A stretch of DNA of 42,863 nucleotides, from positions 1-42,863 of the forward strand of contig JABFSL010000045.1 in NCBI GenBank assembly GCA_013140605.1, written 5' to 3'. Origin of the DNA: Anaerolineales bacterium (GTDB lineage: Bacteria > Chloroflexota > Anaerolineae > Anaerolineales > Villigracilaceae). This document shows positions 5,946-14,820 of the stretch, piece by piece; the stretch's first letter is position 1; each line of letters opens with the position of its first letter. The position numbers and the translations under genes are program-made. The notes under the pieces were generated by a model. It made no database searches and was not told the origin of the DNA. It saw only the letters and a program-made list of their open reading frames with translations.

Positions 5946-7165
5946 ATATATTTTAAAATTAACTCACACAATTCACGGATCGCTCCGTGACCGCCAGTTT
6001 TCGTCAACACATGGTCCGCCGCGCGGATCACTTCAGGATACGCATCCGCGACCGCCACAGACCAGCCCGCGATCTCAAAGCATGGAAGGTCATTCAGGTC
6101 ATTACCAACATAGACGACATTCTCCGCTTTGACATTTTTCTGCTCGAGGACTTCGCGCATCACACGCCCTTTGTCCTGCATCCCAATCCCGTGCATTGCC
6201 TCCACCCCCATCTTTTTCGCGCGCGCCATCACAACAGGATTCGGTTCCGAGGAGAGGATCATCACTTCGATTCCCTTTTCACGCAGAGTCTTAATGTGCA
6301 TACTATCACTGCGTGAAGCTGTGACCGATTCCTTTCCATCCTGATCGGTGATGACAAGGTTATCCGTCACCACGCCGTCAAAATCACAGATGATCATTCT
6401 GATAGTTTCAGGCATGGAGCGGCGCGACTTGCCGGGAGAAACCATTTCCAGGCCACTGTATACCAGCGCTTCATATTTCGCCCAATCAGGCAGGGTATCA
6501 ATATCCACAGTATATTTTGGGTCGATCAACAATGGATAAATAACATCGCCTGTTAACGATTTCTTGTTGACAATCGTGGAAACACGGATCGCGTCAATGT
6601 GACCCGTTTGCCAGTAGACAGGCGGCAGGATCTGGCGCGGCGCGTTGTAGGGTTCGGCGATCCCGTCCACCTCAAGCAATGGATTCAACGGTTTGCCTTC
6701 GCCATTGAAACGCCACATCTTGAATGGGTTTTGCCCTGCTGGCACAACTCCGCGCACACAATCGGCATCGTCATGTTCAAGCAAAATACGAATGGCATTG
6801 TCCACCATTGTCTGTGGGCGGATGGGAGATGTTGGGCGCAATTGAATCACGACATCCGGACGATATCCTTCGACACGCTCCGCGTCCAGCCATTTGAGCG
6901 CGTGCTCAAAGACAGGCAGATCAGTGGTTTTATCCTGCGCAAATTCAGAAGGACGCAGGAAAGGAGTTTCGGCTCCCCATTCACGCGCAACTGCCGCGAT
7001 CTCTTCATCATCTGTCGAGACGATAATGCGCGTGACCAAAGCCGACTGTTTGGCGGCGGCAATACTCCACGCAATCAGCGGATAGCCCGCGAACGAGCGG
7101 ATATTTTTACGGGGGATTCCTTTTGAACCACCGCGAGCGGGGATGAGGGCGAGGATTTCAGTCAT
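5927..7165 (-). CDS. neuA: CMP-nonulosonate cytidylyltransferase fused to HAD (KdsC-like) phosphatase
   Basis: This is a 412-residue two-domain protein. Residues 1-240 are a NeuA/KdsB-type cytidylyltransferase: IPARGGSKGIPRKN at the start, VSTDDEEIA, and QLRPTSPIRP, which bind CTP and the sugar acid. Residues 257-412 are a HAD phosphatase of the KdsC/YrbI type: DFDGVVTDN (catalytic Asp 261 and 263), ILSSEPN, and VGNDLNDLPCFEIAG. The pair would remove the 9-phosphate and activate the sugar, the steps flanking NeuB chemistry. A similar order of domains is known in animal CMAS. GGAGA precedes the ATG. The C-terminal residues come from the palindrome at 5913. Confidence 0.88.
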   Translation of the reverse strand: MTEILALIPARGGSKGIPRKNIRSFAGYPLIAWSIAAAKQSALVTRIIVSTDDEEIAAVAREWGAETPFLRPSEFAQDKTTDLPVFEHALKWLDAERVEGYRPDVVIQLRPTSPIRPQTMVDNAIRILLEHDDADCVRGVVPAGQNPFKMWRFNGEGKPLNPLLEVDGIAEPYNAPRQILPPVYWQTGHIDAIRVSTIVNKKSLTGDVIYPLLIDPKYTVDIDTLPDWAKYEALVYSGLEMVSPGKSRRSMPETIRMIICDFDGVVTDNLVITDQDGKESVTASRSDSMHIKTLREKGIEVMILSSEPNPVVMARAKKMGVEAMHGIGMQDKGRVMREVLEQKNVKAENVVYVGNDLNDLPCFEIAGWSVAVADAYPEVIRAADHVLTKTGGHGAIRELCELILKYIDPKGL

Positions 7166-7174
7166 TCATTCTCC

Positions 7175-7201
7175 GTAGGGGCGGGGTAACCCCGCCCCTA
7201 C
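7175..7201. repeat. GTAGGGGC palindrome (single unit)
   Basis: GTAGGGGCGGGGT (7175-7187) and ACCCCGCCCCTAC (7189-7201) mirror each other around one A. It has the same GTAG/CTAC ends and G-rich stem as the 47-bp paired elements at 17780, 21084 and 28329, and lies just upstream of a gene start in the same cluster. Confidence 0.75.
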
Positions 7202-7214
7202 ATGATTTATATAA

Positions 7215-8042
7215 TTACCACGCCGTCCAACCGCCATCCACAATGACATTATTTCCTGTCATATAAGAAGATGCATCGGAAGCGAGGAATAATAACGCGC
7301 CGTTCATTTCATCCTTCTTTGCCATGCGGCCGAGGATGGTTTTGGCTGAATAATTCTTCACAAAATATTCTTCGTGATTATTGAACACGCCGCCGGGCGT
7401 CAATGCGTTCACGCGGATCTCTGTCTCGGCGTAATAGGCGGCGAGATATTTGGTAAATCCCATCACGCCGGCTTTGGTGGTGGTGTAATAAACAGGTTTG
7501 AATGCCACGCGCTTGCCGTCTTTGATGTAGATGCGCTGGTCGGGGCCGTTCAATCCATACGTGGAGCAGATGTTGATGATGCTGCCCTTCTTGCCCTGCG
7601 CGATCATTTGCTTTACGCAAGCTTGAGTAACAAGAAAGATGCCTGTGAGGTTTACGTTCAACGCAGCGTTCCATTGATCCAGCGGATAATCTTCAAACGC
7701 GCCGGGTGCGATTCCTTTGGAAGCGGCATCGGGATCGAATTTGGGATCAAGCGCGGCGCTATTGACGAGAATGTCGAGGCGGCCAAATTGCTTTGTTGTC
7801 TCAGCAACCAGTTCTCGGGTCGATTCGATGCGGGTGACATCGAGCGGGAAAGCAATCGCAGAGTAGCCGGATTCGGTTAAGCGGGCGGCTGTCTGGGTGG
7901 CGAGATCCATATTCAGATCTGCCGCTACAACAGCCGCGCCGGCTTCGGCAAGCGATTTGCAAAACTCAAATCCCAGTTGACCACCGCCACCTGTGACAAT
8001 GGCTACGCGGTCTTTTAAATTAAATTTATCCAGAACTGTCAT
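7215..8042 (-). CDS. Short-chain dehydrogenase/reductase (SDR)
   Basis: This 275-residue classical SDR has the nucleotide-binding TGGGGQLG near residue 18, an aspartate (AADLNMD) suggesting NAD preference, LVNSAA, the catalytic Ser in ICSTYG, YYTTTKAG (Tyr/Lys pair) and the usual end LASDASSYMTGNNVIVDGGWTAW. It sits upstream of the CMP-transferase fusion and short NeuB genes, so it probably modifies a sugar precursor of that branch. The substrate is not readable. AAAAGGAG lies before the ATG. Confidence 0.85.
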   Translation of the reverse strand: MTVLDKFNLKDRVAIVTGGGGQLGFEFCKSLAEAGAAVVAADLNMDLATQTAARLTESGYSAIAFPLDVTRIESTRELVAETTKQFGRLDILVNSAALDPKFDPDAASKGIAPGAFEDYPLDQWNAALNVNLTGIFLVTQACVKQMIAQGKKGSIINICSTYGLNGPDQRIYIKDGKRVAFKPVYYTTTKAGVMGFTKYLAAYYAETEIRVNALTPGGVFNNHEEYFVKNYSAKTILGRMAKKDEMNGALLFLASDASSYMTGNNVIVDGGWTAW

Positions 8043-8054
8043 GTTGTTCTCCTT

Positions 8055-9659
8055 TTATGGAAAGGCTGTATAAATCGTGTCGCCGTGTGTGTCATGCGCA
8101 AGATACAAACCATCGGCGAGTTGTTGATAAACAGATTGCACATCTTCATCCTCCGCGCCAGCTTTGAAGAGCGCGAGCACAGCATTACCCGAAAGGACAT
8201 CTTCCTGCAATGCCGCAATGCCTTCGACAAATCTTTCACGTGGCAGCCCGGTCACCGGGTCCACGAGATCGGGCAAAACATAGCTGGGACGGTTTGTATA
8301 TAAATAAACAGGGCCAGGCTCATTGGTATAAATGCGCGTACTCTCGGGAAGTTTGCTGATGAAATCCATCGCCTGCGAATCATACCATTGGAAGGAAGCA
8401 TAGCCCTGCCCGCCCTTATGGAGCGTTGCCACGACATCGGCAGTATCGTACAGGGAAAGCACAAGAATCACAAAAGTGGAAAAGACCACAAATCCGCGCC
8501 AAAAGATTGCGCGCTTCTGCCATAGCCAATACCCGAGAAAAACAAGCAACACAAGTAATGCAACATACACCGGCGAGAGAATGCGGAGCCTGAATTTTGT
8601 ACTGGCATCGAACAGCATCATGGATGAAACAATGGATGCAAGATAGCCAAAGATATAAAGCGCATTGGTGAAGGATAGAATTTCAGGCTGTTGAGTGGCG
8701 GGCCGAAGGAATTTTTTCAAACCTTTGTAGACCACCCAAATAAGCAGGATTAATGCGATCAAGGACAATAGCACGACAAAGAAGTTTGGGATTCTGATCA
8801 GCGCGCGCCGCCATGTTTCAACTGGAATAAAAAATTCGGAGAAGTTGAAAATACCTATATTAATATTTTCAACAGTGAGCGGATGCCAGACCAGCGTGCG
8901 ATTGGTGGCATTATCCGCGACGAGTTTGTTGCGAATGCTCCAGCCAATCAGGAGCGGAACGGCACCGGCAAGAAAGATACCCGCGCTGGTCAATTTTTTT
9001 CTCCAGGTATCTTGAAGCAGGATGAGCGCGACGAGAAATGTCGCGAGTAGTGCGAGTCCAGCATAACGGGTGAGGTAGGCAAATGCGGTGAAGATGCCTG
9101 TTGCGATCAGCCATATGTTTTTTTCTGGAGCGCGGGAGCTTGCTGCCGACTGTGGATCAGCAAGCTGATCCACTCCAGAGTGGGAAAACGTAAGGAACGC
9201 GGCGAGACTAAAGAAAATATAAAGCGGTTCGCTCATCGCAACAGCATGAGCATTAAGCAGTGAAGCATTGACCGCGAACAGCAAAGCCAGCACCACGCCC
9301 GCAAACTGTGATCTGGTCATACGCCAGCCGAGAATGCCAAGCAAAAACGCGTTCCCGCCAAATAGAAGGGAATTAATAAAACGCGTGCCGCGTAAAGGAT
9401 CAAGCCCGCTCAGGCCGATCAACGCAAGTATGGATGAGAAAGCGGGGGGAAAATGTGTAACGGGTTGATTGGATGCAAGCCAGGCTTCGCGATAGCCTTG
9501 TCCACTTAGAATGCTGCGCGCGCCGGCGATGTAGGCAATCGAGTCATCTGAAAGCCCAAGTCCCTGAGGGGTGCTGTAAAGCACAACACCCACTGAGCTT
9601 AGGGCGATCACGCCAAGAGCAAGCAGAAAAACAAGTTGAGACTTTAAAAAGGGTTTCAT
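8055..9659 (-). CDS. Polytopic GT39/ArnT-like membrane glycosyltransferase
   Basis: This 534-residue protein has about ten hydrophobic segments. An early periplasmic loop carries an acidic pair (GLSDDSIAYIAGARSILSGQGY), as in GT-C enzymes that use lipid-linked sugar donors. A soluble C-terminal domain of about 130 residues follows (KLPESTRIYTNEPGPVYLYTNRP). ATG 9659 is chosen because it begins directly with MKPFLKSQLVFLLALGV; the upstream in-frame start adds a non-hydrophobic tail. A 54-bp palindromic element is inserted in frame in the coding region (9125-9178, about residues 161-178). It falls in a loop between membrane segments and so is tolerated. Confidence 0.75.
   Translation of the reverse strand: MKPFLKSQLVFLLALGVIALSSVGVVLYSTPQGLGLSDDSIAYIAGARSILSGQGYREAWLASNQPVTHFPPAFSSILALIGLSGLDPLRGTRFINSLLFGGNAFLLGILGWRMTRSQFAGVVLALLFAVNASLLNAHAVAMSEPLYIFFSLAAFLTFSHSGVDQLADPQSAASSRAPEKNIWLIATGIFTAFAYLTRYAGLALLATFLVALILLQDTWRKKLTSAGIFLAGAVPLLIGWSIRNKLVADNATNRTLVWHPLTVENINIGIFNFSEFFIPVETWRRALIRIPNFFVVLLSLIALILLIWVVYKGLKKFLRPATQQPEILSFTNALYIFGYLASIVSSMMLFDASTKFRLRILSPVYVALLVLLVFLGYWLWQKRAIFWRGFVVFSTFVILVLSLYDTADVVATLHKGGQGYASFQWYDSQAMDFISKLPESTRIYTNEPGPVYLYTNRPSYVLPDLVDPVTGLPRERFVEGIAALQEDVLSGNAVLALFKAGAEDEDVQSVYQQLADGLYLAHDTHGDTIYTAFP
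9125..9178. repeat. 54-bp in-frame coding palindromic element, copy 1
   Basis: The outer arms CTGGAG/CTCCAG (9125-9130, 9173-9178) enclose two inner hairpins carrying AGCTTGCTG (9137-9145) and CAGCAAGCT (9158-9166), giving a three-way-junction shape. It is exactly 18 codons long and is translated as GVDQLADPQSAASSRAPE within a membrane protein. A same-length relative lies at 18400-18453. Confidence 0.75.
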
Positions 9660-9736
9660 TTGATAACTTGCGAAGAACAGGGTACGTCCGTATTTTCCCG
9701 GCGTACCCCGTATCTTCACAGAAAAATCAACTACTG

Positions 9737-11452
9737 CTATTTTGCGATATAGCCTTGTTCTTCAAGATAAGTAAGGATCTTGCGGGCATTTTGTTCCGGG
9801 GTTGAATCAAAACCCTTGAGCGTAATTTCAGGTTCGATCGGCGGTTCGTAGGGATCATCCACACCGGTAAAGCCCATAGGCTTGCCATCGATCATCGCCT
9901 GGCGAGCCTTGGCATACAAGCCTTTTACATCACGCTGCTCGCAGACTTCAACAGGGGTATCCATGTATATTTCGATAAAGTTCTCGCCGACCATCTTGCG
10001 GGCTTCTGCGCGTGTGGCACGGTACGGGCTGATAGCCGCGCAGATCACCGCGCCGCTGGCGTGGACAATTTCACCAGCCACGAATCCGATGCGGATAATG
10101 TTGGTGTCGCGGTCTTCCTTGCTAAAGCCAAGTCCCTTGGAGAGATGTGTGCGAACCACATCACCATCAAGGATGGCGGTCTCACGTCCGCGCTCAAGCA
10201 GCAGCGTCGTAAGCACTTCGGATGTGGCGCTCTTGCCTGAACCGCTCAGGCCTGTGAACCAAATACAAAAACCCTGTTTGTGGCGCGGCGGGTACATCTC
10301 GCGCAGAATCTCGGCGGTCTCATGCCGTGTGAACCATTCAGGTAACAACTTGCCCTTGGCAAGATAATCATCACGGACTTGCGTGCCGGAGATATTGGCC
10401 GTCTTCGCGCCTGCGGGCACATCCTTCCCTTCCACATAGCGCTCTTCATCGGGAAGATAGACAAGCATCTCGAACGGAACCATCTTGACGCCGAGTTCGG
10501 CTTCGTACTTGGTCATCATTTCCTGCGCATCATACGGACCGTAGAACGGTTTGCCGCTCGCATCATTTCCCGGCCCTGCGTGATCGCGGCCCACAATAAA
10601 GTGATTCGCGCCGTGGTTGCGGCGGATAATGGCATGCAGCACCGCTTCCTTCGGGCCAGCCATGCGCATGGCCAATGGAAGCAGGCTGAGCATGGTATTG
10701 CTTTTATCATAATGATGATCCACCAACGCCTTGTAGGTGCGGACGCGGGTGTAGTGATCCACATCGCCGGGCTTGGTCATACCGACCACGGGATGAATGA
10801 TCAAAGAACCTTTGACTTCCGCAGCGGCGCGTTTGGTGAGTTCTTCGTGGATGCGATGCAGGGGATTACGAGTCTGGAAAGCGACTACATTATCATGTCC
10901 CATCTCTTCAAGCATGGCGCGCACCTGCGCGGGTGTATGACGTAAATTTACAAAGTCATAATACTTGGGCAGGTTGATAACTTTCAACGGACCGGAGATG
11001 CATACCTTGTTCCAGCGCTCCATCTCGGAAACCATCGGATGCTTGGAGTCAGTTGTGCCATAAGCCAGTGTGGCTTCGGTCTCCGCATCCCAGTGAAAGA
11101 CTTCATTAATTGTCATCACTGCGATCAGATCGAAATTTGCGCTGCGCAATGCCAGGTCTTCGCCCACTGTCGGCAGTTCTTTAGGATCAGCTGTCAGGGT
11201 GATGGGAAGCGGGAAGAGGGTTCCATCCGCAAGACGCATTTCCTTGAGCACACGATCATAATCCGCTTTGCCCATGAAAGTTGTCAGCGGCGAAAATCCG
11301 CCAGTGGCGATCAATTCAAGATCGCACATGTTGCGCATGGTGATTTTGATGGAAGGCAATTTCCCGGCGTGGGCGAGCAATTCTTCACGTTCCTTGCCCT
11401 CAGCAACCAGGTTAACTAATTTTCCACCATAGGGGGGGATCAACTTTGTCAT
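9737..11452 (-). CDS. sat: Bifunctional sulfate adenylyltransferase / APS kinase (PAPS synthase)
   Basis: This is a 571-residue protein. Residues 1-385 are an ATP sulfurylase: the catalytic QTRNPLHR (193-200) and GRDHAGPG (288-295), and an N-terminal PUA-like part. Residues 392-571 are an APS kinase: P-loop GLSGSGKS (401-408) and DGDVVRTHLSKGLGFSKEDRDTNI. Together they turn sulfate and ATP into PAPS, the donor for the sulfotransferase at 4055. No sulfate-reduction genes are nearby, which points to sulfation rather than assimilation. The start is the ATG at 11452, five bases after GGAG; a GTG two codons earlier is less likely. A strong dyad promoter lies upstream. Confidence 0.93.
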   Translation of the reverse strand: MTKLIPPYGGKLVNLVAEGKEREELLAHAGKLPSIKITMRNMCDLELIATGGFSPLTTFMGKADYDRVLKEMRLADGTLFPLPITLTADPKELPTVGEDLALRSANFDLIAVMTINEVFHWDAETEATLAYGTTDSKHPMVSEMERWNKVCISGPLKVINLPKYYDFVNLRHTPAQVRAMLEEMGHDNVVAFQTRNPLHRIHEELTKRAAAEVKGSLIIHPVVGMTKPGDVDHYTRVRTYKALVDHHYDKSNTMLSLLPLAMRMAGPKEAVLHAIIRRNHGANHFIVGRDHAGPGNDASGKPFYGPYDAQEMMTKYEAELGVKMVPFEMLVYLPDEERYVEGKDVPAGAKTANISGTQVRDDYLAKGKLLPEWFTRHETAEILREMYPPRHKQGFCIWFTGLSGSGKSATSEVLTTLLLERGRETAILDGDVVRTHLSKGLGFSKEDRDTNIIRIGFVAGEIVHASGAVICAAISPYRATRAEARKMVGENFIEIYMDTPVEVCEQRDVKGLYAKARQAMIDGKPMGFTGVDDPYEPPIEPEITLKGFDSTPEQNARKILTYLEEQGYIAK

Positions 11453-11535
11453 TTTCACTCCAATTGATTGATAAAGCAGAGGCAGTTCAGGCTTTTACTC
11501 GCCCGCCGTGCCCCTGCAAATTTACACAAGCGCAA

Positions 11536-11574
11536 ATTATACTCCAAAATTCAGTCGGTGAATTTTGGAGTATA
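11536..11574 (-). promoter_or_regulatory. PAPS synthase promoter with long dyad
   Basis: Arms 11538-11553 and 11559-11574 (16 bp, TATACTCCAAAATTCA and mirror) surround GTCGG. The centre, AATTCAGTCGGTGAATT (11548-11564), matches the 17-mer at 34870 and 4968 except at three middle positions. On the minus strand TATAAT lies at 11541-11536, downstream of the dyad. About 85 bases of leader separate it from the start codon. Confidence 0.7.
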
Positions 11575-11599
11575 GGAAATAATCGCGGATTTTTCTTTT

Positions 11600-12634
11600 C
11601 TACTTGAGTGATATTAACTGCCCTGTTTTCTGCGATTCATGGACAGCGGAAATCAACTTCATCACGCGCACACCATCATCCAGTGTGCAAGTTGGTTCGG
11701 CTTCGCCGTGAACGACTGCAACGAAATGTTTCATCTGTTCGAGGAACATGACATTCCGCTCCCAATTCTCTGGAAGTGGATACGCTTCCCATTCGCCCCC
11801 GGACTTGATCCCCATTCCTGTGGAAGTTGCCAGCGATTCGGCAGAGGCGCGATAAATGCGCGTCGCGCCGTCGGAGAGATCCCATTTTAATGAGCCTTTG
11901 GTTCCGATAATTTCGAAACGATGCGCGGGCGGCTGTTGGTTGAAATCCAGATGCAAGTTGCCCAGCGCCCCGCTCTCGAAACGCAGACCGATCTCAGCCG
12001 TGTCTTCCACGTCGACTTCGAGGTCGCTCAACTTGGCGGTAAATCCCCAGGCTGATTCAACTTTCCCCGCCAGCCACGGAAGGTAATCCAGCGAGTGACA
12101 TTGAGTCAGCACCACGCCGCCGCCCATATCGGCGCGCGCCGCGTAGCCTTGGCGATAATCCTCCCACGGATGCCACGCGGGCAGATACTCACCAAAATGC
12201 ACATGCGCGGAGATGACTCGTCCGATCTCGCCATCGGAGATCAACTGTTTGGCGCGCATCAACCCCGGATGAAAACGGAATTGAAAAGCGACCAATACTT
12301 TTGCTCCGCTTTTCTTTACAGCGGATTCGAGTTGACCTAATCTTTCGGTTGAATTTGAAATTGGCTTTTCAAGCAAAATAGCGCAGCCCGCTTCGGCGGC
12401 GGGAATGGCAATATCCAAATGCATGGATGTTGGATTTCCAACAATGACAGCATCAGGCTTATGTTTCTTTAGCGCTTCCTGCAAATCGGTTTCAACGGGA
12501 AAGCCTGCCAGCTCATCTTCAGGCATTGTCGCTTTGCGTGTGCGGAAGAGGACAATATCCTTCTCACCCAACGCGATCAAATTCCGCATATGGCGGCGGC
12601 CAATGGAGCCAAGTCCGGCGATTAGATATTTCAT
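11600..12634 (-). CDS. Gfo/Idh/MocA-family sugar oxidoreductase
   Basis: This 344-residue protein begins with a Rossmann motif, IAGLGSIGRRHMRNL, and has the family LLEKPISNS (with the conserved EKP) near residue 93. A C-terminal beta-sheet domain follows, with ADMGGGVVLTQCHSLDYLPWLAG including the conserved His. Such enzymes oxidise or reduce nucleotide sugars with NAD(P). The gene is followed downstream by the PAPS synthase and lies in the nonulosonate part of the cluster, so a sugar-precursor role is likely. AAAGGAT precedes the ATG. Confidence 0.88.
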   Translation of the reverse strand: MKYLIAGLGSIGRRHMRNLIALGEKDIVLFRTRKATMPEDELAGFPVETDLQEALKKHKPDAVIVGNPTSMHLDIAIPAAEAGCAILLEKPISNSTERLGQLESAVKKSGAKVLVAFQFRFHPGLMRAKQLISDGEIGRVISAHVHFGEYLPAWHPWEDYRQGYAARADMGGGVVLTQCHSLDYLPWLAGKVESAWGFTAKLSDLEVDVEDTAEIGLRFESGALGNLHLDFNQQPPAHRFEIIGTKGSLKWDLSDGATRIYRASAESLATSTGMGIKSGGEWEAYPLPENWERNVMFLEQMKHFVAVVHGEAEPTCTLDDGVRVMKLISAVHESQKTGQLISLK

Positions 12635-12647
12635 AACAAGTTATCCT

Positions 12648-13091
12648 TTACCTCTTCCAATTCAGCATGACCAATCCAATTAAACATACAAAAATTCCAA
12701 CGATATTGACCCACGAGATTTTATCTTTGAAAAAGTAAACCGCCACGGGGAGCAAGATCAGCGAGGCTACGACATTGGTCAATACTGCGGCGATTCCCAA
12801 ATTCCAGCCTGCGCGATAGACGAGCAGGAAGCCAAACTCGATCCCGACCACCGCAATGGCGAGTCCAATGCTGGCCCAGTTGAGTTGTTTGAGTTCAGCC
12901 ACAACTCCGTTTTTGGCGGGGAAAAAGAAAAATGTGAAAAGGGTCACTGTAAACGCAACGGCATACGTCACCAGAAGGGACACAGTGAAATTCACATTCG
13001 ACGGCGTGCTCTTGGCGACAAAATGATACAGCGCACTGGAGCAAATCGCGAGGGTGATGGAGAAGTAGAAGAGAGGCATGGGTTTGGTCAT
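12648..13091 (-). CDS. EamA/DMT-type small membrane transporter
   Basis: This is about 147 residues with four to five hydrophobic segments. It ends in LGIAAVLTNVVASLILLPVAVYFFKDKISWVNIVGIFVCLIGLVMLN, the usual end of an EamA half-repeat. Full DMT exporters have ten segments in two repeats; this is a single repeat, like the EmrE-sized forms that work as dimers. The start is uncertain: ATG 13091, ATG 13079 and TTG 13115 are all in frame and none has a good ribosome site. It lies 13 bases before the oxidoreductase. Possible cargo is a lipid-linked sugar or metabolite; unknown. Confidence 0.7.
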   Translation of the reverse strand: MTKPMPLFYFSITLAICSSALYHFVAKSTPSNVNFTVSLLVTYAVAFTVTLFTFFFFPAKNGVVAELKQLNWASIGLAIAVVGIEFGFLLVYRAGWNLGIAAVLTNVVASLILLPVAVYFFKDKISWVNIVGIFVCLIGLVMLNWKR

Positions 13092-13174
13092 GTAGTCTGC
13101 TGGTTCATTAGTCAAGTAGTCATTCGCCTGACTATTGTAATTACGAATGATGAGGGGTGAAATCTGAAATTAGT

Positions 13175-13260
13175 ATGTCGTTGCGAGGGCGATGGTTTTC
13201 GCCCGAAGCAATCCCCCTGAGCATTGGAGATTGCTTCGCAAATGACGCTCGCAACGACAT
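13175..13260. repeat. GTCRTTGCGAG palindromic element, copy 1
   Basis: Terminal arms ATGTCGTTGCGAG (13175-13187) and CTCGCAACGACAT (13248-13260) are exact mirrors. Inside, CGAAGCAATC (13204-13213) pairs with GATTGCTTCG (13229-13238). Relatives lie at 18790 and 33245. The right end touches the stop codon of the next gene. The type is a widespread dispersed palindromic repeat in bacteria (general knowledge). Confidence 0.85.
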
Positions 13261-14705
13261 TAGGAATTCAACACTTTCAAAATAAACTCTGCCGTTCGCT
13301 TGCCAGACATTCCATCCGTAGATGTGATCTCATCCTCGATAAACTTACGGCGTTCAGGATAATCAAGGGACGGATTTTTCAAGTACGCATTCAACATGGA
13401 ACGCAACTCCTTCTCAGTAGTTGCTACTCGTCCCGCCTTGGCCTCGCGGAAACGTTTGTGGGTGGGCCAGTTGCCGATTTCTTTGAGGGACAGAGAAAAT
13501 TTCTTCGGCTTGTTCCACCCGCCAGGAGTATCAATTGTTGCGGCGATCATTGGCGTGTCGTGGACAGCGGTCTCGACCAGCATGGTGGAATAAACAGTCA
13601 CCACCACATCGGAGTACGCCATCATGGAGGATTTCTCGTCCATATCTTCGCCGCCGTAGTAGCCGAGTGAACCGCCCAATGCAACGGGCTGGACGACATG
13701 CACGTTGGGATATTTCTTCTCCAACTCAAAAACTTGCGCGCGTTCGTCTGCAAAGATTTTCGGCTTATCCTGAAAATGACTCGGGTGCAAGCGGATCAAC
13801 AACTGCGAAGGCTCAGCCAATGCATCAGAAGAAACCAATTTCGCCAGCGCTTCGATGTTGGGGAAGTTCGGTGCAAAATGGACAAAACTGCTGGCGTATG
13901 AAATTAATTTACGTTGCGGGTGGAGCCCGTGCAGCTTGAAATATTCGTCACGCGGCATGAGCCACTGCTTGCGAAAATATCCGTCATACGAGGGGATGCC
14001 GCCCACATGCACATGCTCGGGGTTCCAATCTGAACCTTTGACGAGTTCCTCTTTTTGCAACTCAGACCAACACGTCGCCCATTGCACGTCTGCGCCAGAG
14101 ACGTTGTATGACGATGAATTGTCCCAGCCGACAATGACGGTCATGTTCGGGATTCCGCGCTTGGCAGATTCGCGCAGGAGGTAACGGTCCATGCGCCAGC
14201 CTGGAGTTGAAGCGATGACCATGTCGGGTTGATATTTGTCAAAAAGGTCAGTATACAGGCCCGGGGTAGGCGTGAAGCGGTTTTGCATCCGAATTAAAAA
14301 TTTGCGGGCAAAGGAAAAATTCCGCAGGAGGGGAATCATCAGCGCGGAGGGCATCCAAATGCCCAAACGGAATTTCCAGCCGTTCTCGCCCCACACTTCC
14401 CAAATGTGGCTGTCCATGGCTTCGGTGTTGATGCGGCGCGAGCCGCCCACACGGCGTAGGTAGGTGAGCAGCCATTGCCAGCGCGGGCTGACTTTTTTAG
14501 CGTAGTCATTGGCTTGCTTCAAACGCAAGCCTTCAAAAGTGAGTCCAGGTTGCGTGAAACGTGACGCGATCTTTTCTTTGGTGTCATCGTCGGTGAGGAC
14601 GACGACTTCAACGCCCGCAGCAAGCAGCGTCGAGACAACGTCGCTTTGCAAGAAGTAGATGATTGCCATGCCGTGGTCGGCGGAGATGAAGATACGTTTG
14701 GTCAC
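13260..14705 (-). CDS. GT-B-fold transferase (CDP-glycerophosphotransferase-like)
   Basis: This is a 481-residue soluble protein. It starts with MTKRIFISADHGMAIIYFLQSDVVSTLLAAGVEVVVLT, a Rossmann-like half typical of GT-B enzymes. Its second half has RLHPSHFQDKP and YSDVVVTVYSTMLVETAVHDTPMIAA, the arrangement seen in CDP-glycerol glycerophosphotransferases and capsule GT-B transferases. It has no clear membrane segment. Donor and acceptor are unknown; a role in assembling the cluster glycan fits. Its first 15 codons are duplicated at 14878-14922, showing that a paralogue once stood upstream. Confidence 0.72.
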   Translation of the reverse strand: MTKRIFISADHGMAIIYFLQSDVVSTLLAAGVEVVVLTDDDTKEKIASRFTQPGLTFEGLRLKQANDYAKKVSPRWQWLLTYLRRVGGSRRINTEAMDSHIWEVWGENGWKFRLGIWMPSALMIPLLRNFSFARKFLIRMQNRFTPTPGLYTDLFDKYQPDMVIASTPGWRMDRYLLRESAKRGIPNMTVIVGWDNSSSYNVSGADVQWATCWSELQKEELVKGSDWNPEHVHVGGIPSYDGYFRKQWLMPRDEYFKLHGLHPQRKLISYASSFVHFAPNFPNIEALAKLVSSDALAEPSQLLIRLHPSHFQDKPKIFADERAQVFELEKKYPNVHVVQPVALGGSLGYYGGEDMDEKSSMMAYSDVVVTVYSTMLVETAVHDTPMIAATIDTPGGWNKPKKFSLSLKEIGNWPTHKRFREAKAGRVATTEKELRSMLNAYLKNPSLDYPERRKFIEDEITSTDGMSGKRTAEFILKVLNS

Positions 14706-14768
14706 TATGCTTCTTTCTTAATTGTGAGTTGATTCTGTTTCGATGGATTTTATCTCACCGTCAACACC

Positions 14769-14803
14769 GCCCGACGATTAACCGTCGGGCTATTTTTACA
14801 AAG
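14769..14803 (-). repeat. REP-like hairpin a (RAYT island)
   Basis: GCCCGACG (14769-14776) pairs with CGTCGGGC (14783-14790), followed by TATTTTTACAAAGG. Read on the minus strand, this is a CTTTGTAAAAATAGC head followed by a hairpin, the same plan as four other copies in this island. The T-run gives it a terminator look on the plus strand, but no plus-strand gene precedes it. Confidence 0.65.
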
Positions 14804-14820
14804 GACGCTGGAAACGCCCT

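Noticed and set aside
14769-14800. Rho-independent terminator on the plus strand
   Set aside because: Hairpin plus T-run is present but no plus-strand gene precedes it; the same head and stem plan recurs in the RAYT hairpins.
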